Source of the DNA: Gentiana macrophylla
Taxonomy: Eukaryota > Streptophyta > Magnoliopsida > Gentianales > Gentianaceae
NCBI GenBank assembly: GCA_026214975.1
Contig: JAOBSW010000583.1
Span: 36,082 to 100,081 of the forward strand
DNA: 64,000 nucleotides
Reading direction: 5' to 3'
The notes beneath the pieces were generated by a model. It did no database searches, was not told the origin of the DNA, and was given only the letters and a program-made list of their open reading frames with translations. The position numbers were made by a program, and so were the translations under genes. This document shows positions 46,501 to 57,038 of the stretch, one piece after another. The stretch's first letter is position 1; each line of letters begins with the position of its first letter.

Positions 46501-47611
46501 AGGATGGAAAATCCATTAGTTGGATGTTAAATCGGTATTTCTCAATGGACACCTTGAGGAAGAAATTTACGTGGAGTAGCCTCAAGGATTTACTGTGAAA
46601 GGAGAAAAAGACAAAGTACTAAAGTTAAAAAAAAAAAGCCCTATATGGACTCAAGCAAGCTCCACGAGATTGGTATAGCAGAATTGATAATTAATTCATT
46701 CCGAAAGGTTTCAAGAGGAGCAAAAGAAACAATGAGGACATGATAAAAAGTTTCAAACAAGACATGATGAAGACGTTTGAAATGACTGACTTGGGATTAA
46801 TTCACTACTTTCTCGGAATCGAGGTAAATCAAAAAGAAAATTGGATTTTCATTTCCCAAAAAGAATATACAGGTAGTCTTCTTGAAAAGTTCAAGATGAA
46901 AGGGTGCAAGAGTGTTGCAACTCCACTTGACAGCAAATCACTCAAGAGTGAAGATGGCACGCTGAGAGCAGTTTGTACAGTATATCGGCATCTCATTGGA
47001 AATTTACTCTATCTAACAACTACAAGACCTAACATTATGTTTGCAACAAGTTATCTCTCAAGGTTTATGCAATGTCCAAGTCAAGTTCAATTCGGAGCAG
47101 CTAAAAGAGTTCTAAGATATCTGCAAGGCACAAAGGATTACGGCATTTGGTATGGATCCCGTCCTGACTCAAAATTGATTGGGTACACTGATAGCGATTA
47201 GGTTGGATCATCAGATGATAAAAGCACATATGGATATGCATTCACTTTGGGCTCATGAATATTCTATTGGGCATCAAAAAAGCAAGACACAATAGCACTA
47301 TCAACAGCAGAAGCAGAATATGTAGCAGCAACATGGACAAATGCCAAGCTATATGTCTCAAACGCATACTTGAAGACATGGGGTTTTCTCAAGATAAAGC
47401 AACCTTGATCTACCGTGACAACGATTCTGCAATTTCAATGGCGAAAAACCTAGTATTTTACAACAAGACTAAACACATAAGAATCAAGTACCACTTCATT
47501 AAAGAAGGTGAAGACAATAAAGAAATAGAGCTCATGCATTGCAGGTCTGAAGAACAGTTAGCTGACATATTCTCCAAAGCACTACCAAGAGACAAGTTTG
47601 AGCTATTGTGA
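43531..47611 (+). pseudogene. Copia A gag-pol, broken
   Basis: Polyprotein of Ty1/copia type. Gag: MRTYFCAQGLWDIVSKGF (43607) to about 44258, then a damaged zinc knuckle CGICKRKSHLEKDWW (44275-44320; last Cys replaced by Trp). The protease active site is lost: the text goes from YACQAAIT to MTKDESIF. Pre-integrase DDSWLWH is cut by the TRIM at 44815 and resumes HKRLGHF-like after 45187. Integrase (45297-45833): HTDVCGPM, FIDDF, RSDRGK then a stop, YAPEQNGVSERKNRT. RT from about 46240 (GVKWVYKTKLNPDG); the segment with the YVDD catalytic motif is missing between GFKRSK and DMIKSFK (about 46710-46745). RNase H ends with KTKHI, HF and ADIFSKAL (about 47460-47590). Confidence 0.9.
44816..45182 (+). 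mobile_element. TRIM (367 bp) inserted in copia A pol
   Basis: Terminal-repeat retrotransposon in miniature: LTR 1 44816-44945 (TGTTGAAGTG...AATTCAACA), primer-binding site TGGTAGCAGAGCC (44946-44958), short interior, LTR 2 45051-45182 (TATTGAAGTG...AATTCAACT), TSD GGCAC (44811-44815 and 45183-45187). LTRs are about 130 bp and similar apart from scattered changes. No coding capacity. I see no 5S rRNA-like block, so it is not Cassandra-type as far as I can tell. Confidence 0.88.
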
Positions 47612-48631
47612 TAAAAGATTGGTGTCACTGAAATGTGTACCAAAAAGGAGTATTAAATGGTGCTACACATTTCTAGAAAAAGAAAAGAAAAAATTGTTGT
47701 AGTTGTATCAAAACTCTAGAAATACATTTCTAGAATAGAAGCTTCTAGATATATAAGACTCCAGAATAGATATTGAAATAAATGACTAGAGTAGAAGCTA
47801 TTAGATGCATGTAGGTTTTAGTAGTGATTACTCAAAATTAAGAAAGGTCTAGAAAATTCTGTTAGACAGTTGAACTATCCTGTGAGGGCTATAAATAGTA
47901 CCACCACCATGTATTTGAGGAACCAAGTAAGCAAGTAATACAATCAAATTCCTTTCTCCATCTCACACTCATCAATCCTAGCCTTCTCCATTCAACTTAC
48001 TACAAAAATTGTAACAGTGTCGATGCTGGGTGGGAACGGGCAATGGGGGTATAAATTCCACTCATCTTAGATTCAGCCTCATAAACTGTCCCTTAAAACC
48101 CCAACAACTGCCCATCTTTTTACTAAAAAATCACTCATCATTGAGACATCCGCTGTTTCAAGATTTCATACCTTTGTCTTCTAGTATGTGTGTGTAGTTC
48201 AGTAGTTGTGAAGATTGAGGTTTGAGTTACGCCGGATATTATGTACCAATGACAATGCTTTGGGATCTTGTTATCACTATTTATGGTATTTATTAATATT
48301 GAGATTGCAGTACGCATTTGAAACATGTAGGCTGTCTCTATTGTCACGATTGCCCGCTCCGTCGGCCCGGTACCACCGGTTCAACACCGGTCATGCCAGA
48401 TGGGGACATTACCATTTGTTCACATTCTTATCATAGAGCTGTGTAATCTTATCTTTCTCTCTCTATTGTTTTAAATTATTGTCTTCCTTATTCAATGCTT
48501 CAGCGAAAATGTGATAAATACGTGAAATAATACATTAAAATATGAATCTTGTACTATATTTAATTGTGATAAATACGTGGAATAACACATATACAACGGA
48601 TGCTCGAAATGAATATATGACTTGTGTGAGT

Positions 48632-50984
48632 TCAAGAAGACACAAGTTGTCTAATATTAATGGGCCAAATGTCATTGGTGTCACCATCTAAGAGACGATT
48701 AGCAATGATGTTGTAAGCAGTATCAGTAGGATGATAGGGATCCCAAAACACATATTTTGATCTGTCTGGACAATATTTAGATGTTGGTCCACATGGTATC
48801 AGTCCCCCATATCTCCCAGCTACATAGCAGCATGCTGAATTCCCATTCACAAATCCTGCAAATTGTGGACCTCAATTACTATTTCAATAGGTTGCACACC
48901 TTTCTATACAACATTTCAAAACAAAATTTTAATCTGAATTTTTTTATTAAAATTAGTGATAATTACACAATCAAATATTTTTAAGAATAATGACAAATTT
49001 ACATACTTTTTTATGAGTGAATATGACAAGTGCAGATAATTTTATAATGGTATATGACAAACAAATAATCCTAAAATCAAGAAATCCTAAAATAATCCCA
49101 AATCAAATGAATTTTGATAAATAATTTTGACAAATAATCCCTAAAATCAAATAATTCCGATAAATGAATTTTAAAATTAATGATTTTCGACAATGAATTT
49201 AAGCAAATAATTTCAACACAAGTGAATTTCGATAAATAATAAATAGCTATTCTTTACGCAAAAGTTTCAAAAGATCGTTTTCTACTCAATGATTTAAATA
49301 TTTCGCCCTTCTCCTCATTCACTCTTTTTTTAGGAGTAATCCGAACTTTAGTTAGTCACTCCACGTAAGTGAAATACTCACAAGATATATAAATTACGCG
49401 ATTCGATTACTTTACTGCAGATCATTATGAAAACTAAAATCCCCGCTAAATTAAGGGTCATGAATCATAGTCATACCATTTTACTTTTTATTCTTTTCAT
49501 ATAACATGAGAAAGAAAATTAAAAGTTAATATGATCACATTATTTAATACAATATTCATATAATAATTCTAAAATGTTTTAAACGAACATTCATATTTAT
49601 TTATTTTAAAAATATAGAGATTTATATAACATTTATATTACGACTACGGTCGTATTTAAAAAATTATTGCTAAAAAGGGTAAATTTAGCTTACCATGTGC
49701 TAGGTAATTTCGGGTTATATCATCAACAATTCGATAGACATCAGCATAAAGAAAGTTTGATCCCTTCAGATTAGCCTGAGCTCCGCCACCAGACTCTTCA
49801 ACTGGCCGTTAAACAGCTGAGCAAGTTCATTAGGCAAAGCCGCACAGTCATTTCCGGCAGCCGGATTTATCTCCCTTACATACGGTATACAACCAATAGG
49901 ACCCACGTTCACTACCACAATCTTTCTTGCTCCCAAGTTATACAGTCTCTGAAACATTTTATCAAACACCTTAACTTCACTCACAAAAACACCCGCCATT
50001 ATTGATCAACAACCAAAAAAAAAAAAAGCAGTTAAAAATCCTACCGTTAGTTGAATCCGGTACTTTGAAATCATTGCTCCGACGAATGCTTGAGGGGAAA
50101 CAGTTTTCTGTAGAGGTACTGAAAGAACAGGGACTAAATAATTGTTGATGAAGTCGTTTGATCCCATTGTTACTGAAAAAAGTGAATTTTGGAGCAAGTT
50201 CATCGCCGGAATAACACCGAGGCTTGAGATTATGTATTGCCTTGTATTTGCAAAGTTGTCTAACTGGGCATCCATGTTAATCCTCCCAATCTGCATTATC
50301 CAGGTACCGTCAATAATTGAAATTCACCGAAAATTTTAAGAAAAACATTGTAATTATTAAGATTTTGACGGATTTCGTTAAGTTTTCGATGGTACCATTG
50401 AAAAATTGATGCAATTTATTATTATAGAGATAGCTTACGAAGATTTTTCCGGTGTGATTTAGGATACCGCCACCACCGGAAGCATAATTCACACCTTGGA
50501 GCACCACTGGACCGGTTGTCGTCGGTGCCAGGTACGGCGGAGTAAACTCTCTTAAACCAAGTTTCTGTCCTGCCAATATGAAATGTATGAGTTTGTGAAA
50601 ATCTATCTTGGAGTAAAAAAAAAACCGACTTTTCTCGATGTTTGATTCTCACAATTCTCAGAATCGCTCTATAGAAAGTTGGGTTTTGACTCTAAATCCG
50701 ACTTTCACAAGATCGAATGTACTGTGATGCAAATATAACAACATACCAAGAATGTCAACAATTGTTCTTCCATTGGTGTATCGACCAGTTGGCTTGCCAA
50801 AATCAATCCCATTTGGTACATAATTAGCTTTTGAAAGAGAGATAATGTAGTTATTATTCCCTGAATCAACCAATGAATCTCCAAATACAAAGCTAGCTGG
50901 AATATTTTCAGCTAAACATATCCTTATCAAACATAAACACACAAATGGGAGAACAGCTCCAGAACCCGAGAATTGTCTGCCCAT
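48632..50984 (-). CDS. GDSL esterase/lipase, secreted, five exons, one frameshift
   Basis: SGNH-hydrolase family enzyme hydrolysing ester bonds of lipids or other acyl substrates; the plant substrate cannot be told from sequence. Exons: 50747-50984, 50439-50569, 50045-50290, 49694-49948, 48632-48855, all with GT-AG borders. Product would be 364 residues, normal for the family. Residues 1-25 form a signal peptide (hydrophobic core VLPFVCLCLIRICLA), so probably extracellular. Catalytic blocks are complete: FVFGDSLVDSGNNNY (Ser), VNYASGGGG (oxyanion Gly), TMGSNDFINNY (Asn), and DPYHPTD near the C-terminus (Asp and His). In exon 4 near 49773 one base is missing (expected AGG-GCT, seen AGGCT), giving an early stop after AELRLI. 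Everything else is intact, so a consensus error is as likely as a real mutation. Confidence 0.92.
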
Positions 50985-51230
50985 TTTAAACTAAGTGTAA
51001 CACCGTGAGAGAATCCGCTACGTACATAACCAAGAGTTCAAGATCTAAGAACATTCAGATAAAAAAGATTGTTTAATGAGTTATAGAGAAATCATAAGAA
51101 TTTGAAGATGGTATTATTACAGAAATGAAGTTGTGCATGTGGCTTTAAACTCAAGTCATTTGAAATATGTGTATAGTAGCAACAGAAATTGACTTGAAGA
51201 CATCATAATGTGTGCAAAAGAGAGAATCCC

Positions 51231-51237
51231 TTTTATA
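51231..51237 (-). promoter_or_regulatory. TATA box of the GDSL gene
   Basis: Minus-strand CTATAAAAGG about 250 bp upstream of the start codon; a transcript start near 51200 would leave a 5' UTR of about 215 nt. Confidence 0.6.
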
Positions 51238-51399
51238 GATAGGGTTTGGACATGCATAGTTGTATGGGTGAGTAGGTAAGGATTCATCACACATGATTTC
51301 ATTGAATATATCTACCAGTCAACACTAACTAATCTGTGAGAGGGACATGGATATAACTATTCGATTACTAGATACGTGACACTCTTCAGCCTAATCGGT

Positions 51400-53110
51400 C
51401 ATTTCAACAAGTGGGTCGTAAATGAGGCTCAACTCGATACCGGACTCGGTCAACGCGTGGTCTGCCTTCGTATAGCACATGTCCCACATGTACATATATA
51501 GTCAACCAAAGATGACACATGCATGTCGTCTTCTTCCCGACATGGTGGATGTTGCCATCTGTCTCTTATTCCCGACATGGTGCAGGCCCCACATCGGTCT
51601 TCTATCCAAATTCAGGCAGGGTGATCCCGATCTTAGACATCATCAACTCTGCATTTTATGGGCACTCCGCAAATCAAGAAGACATTAGACCATGATTCTA
51701 ACATGTGCGTTAATGGCTTCATGATTGTATCCTCATTATGGCACCAGCCGTAACTGCCCCACGATCTCTGCCATAATTACCGAACGTCCAGTAATTCATT
51801 GTTCCCACGTTGGAGCTCTATATAAAGGGGTCTTCGTCCCTTCTTCTTTTAAATAATTGCTGATAGCATAATTATTTGCAACTGTTTTAAAACTAGACTG
51901 CCTAAATTAGCTTAATTGCAATCACGTGGTATACATCTATAGGTTATACTAATACATTTATTTCTTTTCAGTTTTTGTACTTTTATAGATGAAATAATTT
52001 ACGCCCATTAATTGTTATAACTTTTACTACTATTTATAGTTATATGTACTACTATTTGTACAGTGAAATTTTCTTTTATTCTTCTGCAAGTAAGTAAATG
52101 CAACTTTTTGTTGGTATGGGGAGCATTATGGGCACGGACATGCATTTCATTAGGTGTACCAAATTCTCATGATTTGAAATTTTGAATGGTTGTGGATGCA
52201 GTAAATACTAACATTTTTGTAGATGAAATTTTACGTAAGATGCACTCACACGCCATTATTATTACGCGACACAATCATATCTTGCAAAATACTAACCTTT
52301 CTTGTAGTAGTATCGACCACGTGGCTATGATTACACACGAAGATGCACTCACGCAGACACACTACCTAAAAATTTCCCTTCTTGTACATGTAACTCAATC
52401 TAGCTGAAAATTGAAATTAAGGTATGACACGTGTATAATCCGAGTTCATACATGTGATACTATTTGAGTCTCGGATATAACCTGGAGCCGATATGGGCTT
52501 AATTAAGCTCAATATTGGGAATTATACATCGATTTATTTCAAAAAGCTTATCTCCATGCAACGCGCGCAGTCACCTCATCAACAGCCATCGACATGACGC
52601 AAGTCGCCCTCTTCGTCCGACATGTTTCAGATCGCCCTATGCCTCCTATGCTCAGTCGGGCGAAAGATGTCTCACGGCCTCATATTGCCGACATGATGCA
52701 GTCGACTCGGTCTCTGGTCTCACCAAGGCAAGTCGGCTTCGACTCGATTTACGCTATACACTCTATTAATGGAGCATTAACCCATGATCTATAAATGTTC
52801 CATTATCCCCGCAATAAGAGCCAATACGCCTCTACTAATGCTTCATAACGGCTCCATGTCATTAACGCATTTACTTCAATAGCGGCACAATCATCTCCCC
52901 AACAACGGAAGCCTATATAAATTAAAGGATCTTCATGCTCATCATCATAACTACATCTTGGCTTGATTCTATTATTCGGGCACGACAGACACATTAATGA
53001 CATTTATATTTAATAGTCGGATCATCCTCTCGATGTCCAACTAACCCGCTTATTCAACCCTTATTATTTTGTGATGGCATCCGTATCGTGAGCGCACAGA
53101 GGATTTTTAT
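51400..53110 (+). repeat. Two related LTR-like non-coding segments
   Basis: Segments at about 51400-51900 and 52440-53110 both carry CCGACATG(G/A)TG words and a TAATG/CATTA-rich stretch, then a TATA box (TATATAAAGG at 51822; TATATAAATT at 52914) and a pyrimidine-rich leader. This order looks like U3-R of LTRs from one family. No boundaries, TSD or coding domains found. Confidence 0.35.
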
Positions 53111-54902
53111 GAAACACGTCGCGATCGGTAACGCCACATCAGAATAAAATTTCCAAGTATTTATACTGGTCAAGGGTAAATATTAAAAAAAAATTAACGG
53201 GTTAGGTGGTACATATTAATGGATAAAATTTTCCGAAAGAGAAAAATACACATAAATTTTATTTTTTTATTCTTATTGTGGGTAAGCTGGCCCTTTTCAC
53301 AAACAATAGCGCCGCCCCTGTCCGGTATCCTCAACGTATATTATGTTTAAACATATGAATTACATATCTTGTAACAATCTAAGTTTCAAGGAGAGATAGT
53401 GATTTGCAGGGTTCAGAAAGCGTCGTCGTCTCAAAGAGCAGGAATTAACGAATCAATGACTATCAAACTCAATTTTGATTTCAAAGAATAAGAAATAAAC
53501 ATATATGCTCACATTCTCCTGTGTAATGACATGTGTCCATCAACCACCATAACGCTCTCGGTAATAATCTTCAATAAGTTGGCATCATTAATTCTTGATT
53601 ATTAGGCCTGCAACATATACCAATAAAATCTTCGACTTACAAAGAGATATGAATAATAAATGTGTAAATATCCCGTGAGTATATATGGTTGTAAGTTGAA
53701 AAAAATGCAGTAATGCGTTCATTCGTGAAAAGTACAGTATTCTGCCAACTTTGTAATAAATGTGATCAATAACGGAGCTGAGTTTATGAAGAACTCAATA
53801 CTTTGTACTGGCAAGAAATCGATCTCGAATGCGCTAATGATTATATCGGATCTCAATGGGATAATGATTATATTCGACAATCGAATGAATTTAATTAAGA
53901 TGCTTTTTGATGACTTAAGTTCAATTATATATGCTTTTGCAGATATAAATTTTTTCCGTCGGGTAGGCTTAGCCTCATCAACCTTGCATACACCTCCGTC
54001 CTTGACTTTGTCCATGATGGGAAAATCGGTTGATGGAAAGTATTCTAACGGCAGCTTTGTTTTGAATTGAGGTGTGCATATATCAAACATCTCGATTTAC
54101 ATCTTTCACACGGTATATAAGCATGGGACAGTGAGGTCTTTTGAGTTAGGGATCAATCCTTTTATTTTGATCGTATGAGAAAATTCTGTATGCTTTTTCT
54201 TTAGATTTCTCGGAGAGCCAATAAAAACTCCGAAACTGACTGTACATGCACGAGCTTTGTCCCTAAATGTAATTCATACTAGTTTTCACATAGTTTAAGT
54301 AGTTAAATTTCATTAATAAATGATTAAAATCTCTAATAAATCATTTAACTGTCATAAATTTAATACTTTCTCGGTCCCATTTTATTTGTCTCGTTTTATT
54401 TTTCACACAGAGAAAGTGTAATTAATGCTTTGAATCTCATTAAATAATCCAATTTTTTTTACATTTATATCATTTAAGTAGTTGTTTGGTTTCTTAAAAA
54501 AAAAGTAGTTGTTTGATCATTTAATACTACACACTTTTTTATTGAAAATATTGTAAAAAAAAGTAGGATATTTAAAGAAATTTGACAATTAATGATAAAG
54601 TTTTGATACTTATTTTTGACAAACAAAAACGTAATTGACAAATAAAATGGATTTAAGAAGTAGTTATAAAATGGTGAAAATTGTAGGATAAATATAAATT
54701 ACGGTTAAGATAAGAAAAAATTGTTACTAAATGCATTTTTTCTGAAATATTTTAGTATTGTAAATGCTTTTATTAAAGAATACTATTATGAAAAACTATA
54801 ATGACTGTATTTGGAAACACAGGGAGTTACAACTTTAAGTGCACCATGCCACTATTTGGGCATGTACAACCCGCAATTTTTTCCTTCCAAAATGCACTTA
54901 GC
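53111..54902. other. Intergenic, one doubtful open frame
   Basis: No recognised gene. A 123-codon frame on the minus strand (53719-54090) is antisense to a 102-codon frame on the plus strand (53762-54070); neither shows a known motif. The rest is AT-rich. Confidence 0.4.
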
Positions 54903-54917
54903 ATATCTCTTGAACTC

Positions 54918-55431
54918 AGAACAAACCTGCAGGTGGAGGTGTGGCTATTTTTGATAAAAACTATAACCTGATTGAAGTTTGGGGCGATCTTTCCTCGATT
55001 GGTTCTCGCTTACAAGCGTAATCGAGGTGATTCGATGGTCCCTGATAGAGGCAAAGCGAAGAAACTGGAACAACTTAATCATCAAAACCGACTCTCTAAT
55101 GCTGGTCCAAATGGTTTTGCAGATCCAAAGTCCTTCCCCTGAAGTGCTGATTCTGATCAAGGACATCCAAAGTTTGATTTCTGGGTTTGTTTTTTGCACG
55201 GTTTTGCATATTAGTAGAAGTATCAATATTATTAGCCATCGCGTAGCTTCTTTTGCTAAGTCGCTATTACTCCGGCCGTTTGGACCGGATGTTTCCCCTC
55301 ATGGGTCAATAATGCGAAACATGAGGAGGATGTTGCTAGGGTAAATCCCTAACCTTTTGTAATTTTTCGGACGCAGTTCTCTCTTGGTGATCAATGAAGT
55401 TCTTTCGATTCTGGAAGAAAAAAATATATAT
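54918..55431 (+). mobile_element. 5'-truncated LINE (L1-type) with RNase H-like 3' end
   Basis: A 15-bp TSD ATATCTCTTGAACTC flanks the segment (54903-54917 and 55432-55446). Inside, in two frames, GGGVAIFDKNYNLIEVWGD is followed by EVIRWSLIEAKRRNWNNLII, TDSLMLVQMV, ISGFVFCTVLHISRSINIISH and FAKSLL. This is the RVT_3/RNase H fold common at the C-terminus of plant LINEs. The tail ends with TTTCGATTCTGG and an A-rich run. Long TSD, 5' truncation and A tail fit target-primed reverse transcription. Confidence 0.85.
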
Positions 55432-56039
55432 ATATCTCTTGAACTCCAAGAGGCAAAACATACAATTCAGATGTAAACTTCAATCGACTCAAGTGATTAG
55501 TGGTTTATGAATACTTAACAAGATCACATATTTTATTATTCTTTGAGACGCCATATTAAAAAGTCGTAAGTGTGAGTTTTTACCCCGAAAGTTAAGTTTA
55601 TATCGTATGAAGACATATGTATCGAATTCTAAATTAGTCGGACTAGCAGAAGTAAGATTCAAACACCGCATACTCTATTCATACCGAATTTTAGATTAGT
55701 TGGGTCCGTTGATCCGAAGACCAAGCCCTTTACACGAAAATGAAAACTATAGATGTAATTGAATTTTACTGACATGATAAAGTTGTTTCGAACCCACAAT
55801 TACTTACGGAAAATTTATTCAAGAAATATGATGTCATTAGTAAGGTTGTTGTGCCCAAAAACCCATCTAGAATTTAAAAAAGGGAAATTTATAAAAAGGG
55901 AAATTTATTTAAAAAAAATACTAGTTTCTATTCACATCACATTCACACCGCTAGTTATACCACTGTTCTTTTAAACGAAGCACTTTTAAAAATACAGTTT
56001 CTATTCACATCACAAACCGCTACTTGACATTCTAAAACT

Positions 56040-56220
56040 ACTGAGTAGTATCACGATTATTTTTGTGAAAAAATAACGTCAGTGGTATTGACGGTAGTTT
56101 TCAATAATAATGTCAGTGACACCGACGTTATAGTTATAAAAGTGTCACGGGTGAATAACTTCAGTCTACTGATTTTATTTTTTAATAAGAACATCGGTGG
56201 GAGTGATGTTCATAGTGTAG
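56040..56220. repeat. Cluster of GTCAGTG / CGACGTTA palindromic motifs, CACTA-like end
   Basis: Motifs such as AACGTCAGTGG, ATGTCAGTGACACCGACGTTA and AACATCGGTGGGAGTGATGTT recur every 35-45 bp. The stretch closes with CATAGTG (reverse CACTATG) at about 56211-56217. Subterminal arrays next to a CACTA end are typical of En/Spm-like DNA transposons; this reading is inference. Confidence 0.4.
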
Positions 56221-56624
56221 TTTTAGAAGTAAAAGAATGAATACATGTGTTGAAACACGCATTTAGAAACTTGCACTTGAAGAAAGATAAAACAGATGCA
56301 ATCTAACAATAAAATGGCGGAAATTGATAAAACACAAAAACAAAGAGAACACGGTGATTTAACGTGGTTTCGGCAAGCAGCCGACTACTCCACGGACGTA
56401 AAAGGAGATATTTTATTATGCATGTAATCATAAGGTTTTGACAAGTTGTGTGAATAACACTTTGAAAGACACACTTTGCATTGATTACAACTTCGGTATT
56501 TATAGGCACAAATCCCTAACCCTAACCGCCATAAGATCTTTGTCGGAATTGTCATAAATACCCTAGATGTGGACCCCAACTCCGCTTGTTATCCACTGCA
56601 TTTAAACTTAGCTCCAAACCGACT

Positions 56625-56845
56625 TTCCTAGAAAACTCACTTTTCGTAAAACTCATTTGTAATCAACAAACTCAGATGTAGAACTCAACAAACTCGCTTC
56701 ACCAAAACTCTTTTCCACAAAACTCGCTTCAAAACTCGCCCACTAAAACTCACTTCCACAAAACTCGCTTTTCCAAAACTCGCTTTTCTTAGCTTTTCCC
56801 AAAAACCCTTTCTTCACAAAACTCGGCCAATTTTCAGATTAGTTC
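56625..56845. repeat. Minisatellite in the 3' LTR of C
   Basis: Degenerate copies of ACAAAACTCGCTTC, 12-18 bp long, about ten in a row; the matching array lies at 61465-61665 in the 5' LTR. Confidence 0.75.
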
Positions 56846-57038
56846 TACCGCTTTTAGAGATCAAGTCACAAAACTAACAAATCTCCACCTTGACTTGAAC
56901 TCTCATTCAACGTCACCAGATTGCATAATTCGGATGTACTTGTACCTGATGCATTCGCCAATGCCAGATGTACTTGTACCGACTTCTCCACGTAATCCAC
57001 TCACCGGCCCGCCTCAACCGAAGTTTCCGTAAAACGGA

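Larger units (their letters stand above)
37864..48016 (+). mobile_element. Copia element A (host of nested elements)
   Basis: Ty1/copia element on the plus strand. The 5' LTR starts TATTAAATGGTGC at 37864, is cut at 38077 by element B and resumes at 43298 to 43477. The 3' LTR is 47651-48016. Primer-binding site TGGTATCAAAGC (43480-43491); polypurine tract AAAAAGGAG before 47651. Both LTRs start TATT rather than TGTT, so the change predates insertion or arose in the family. Flanks GGGCC and GTGTC match at only three of five bases, so no intact TSD. A TRIM sits in pol (44816-45182). Confidence 0.88.
37783..48434 (+). mobile_element. Chromovirus 3' LTR split by copia A (37783-37863 and 48017-48434)
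   Basis: LTR sequence starts TGGAATGACC after the chromodomain relic and is interrupted at 37863/48017 by copia A. The right part holds a TATA-like GGTATAAATT (48050) and ends near ATTCTTATCA (48434). The right end is estimated. Only the two outer segments belong to this LTR; everything between is the nested insertion. Confidence 0.5.

Noticed and set aside
53719..54090. Overlapping sense and antisense frames of about 100-120 codons
   Set aside because: Neither has recognisable motifs or splice structure; chance cannot be excluded.
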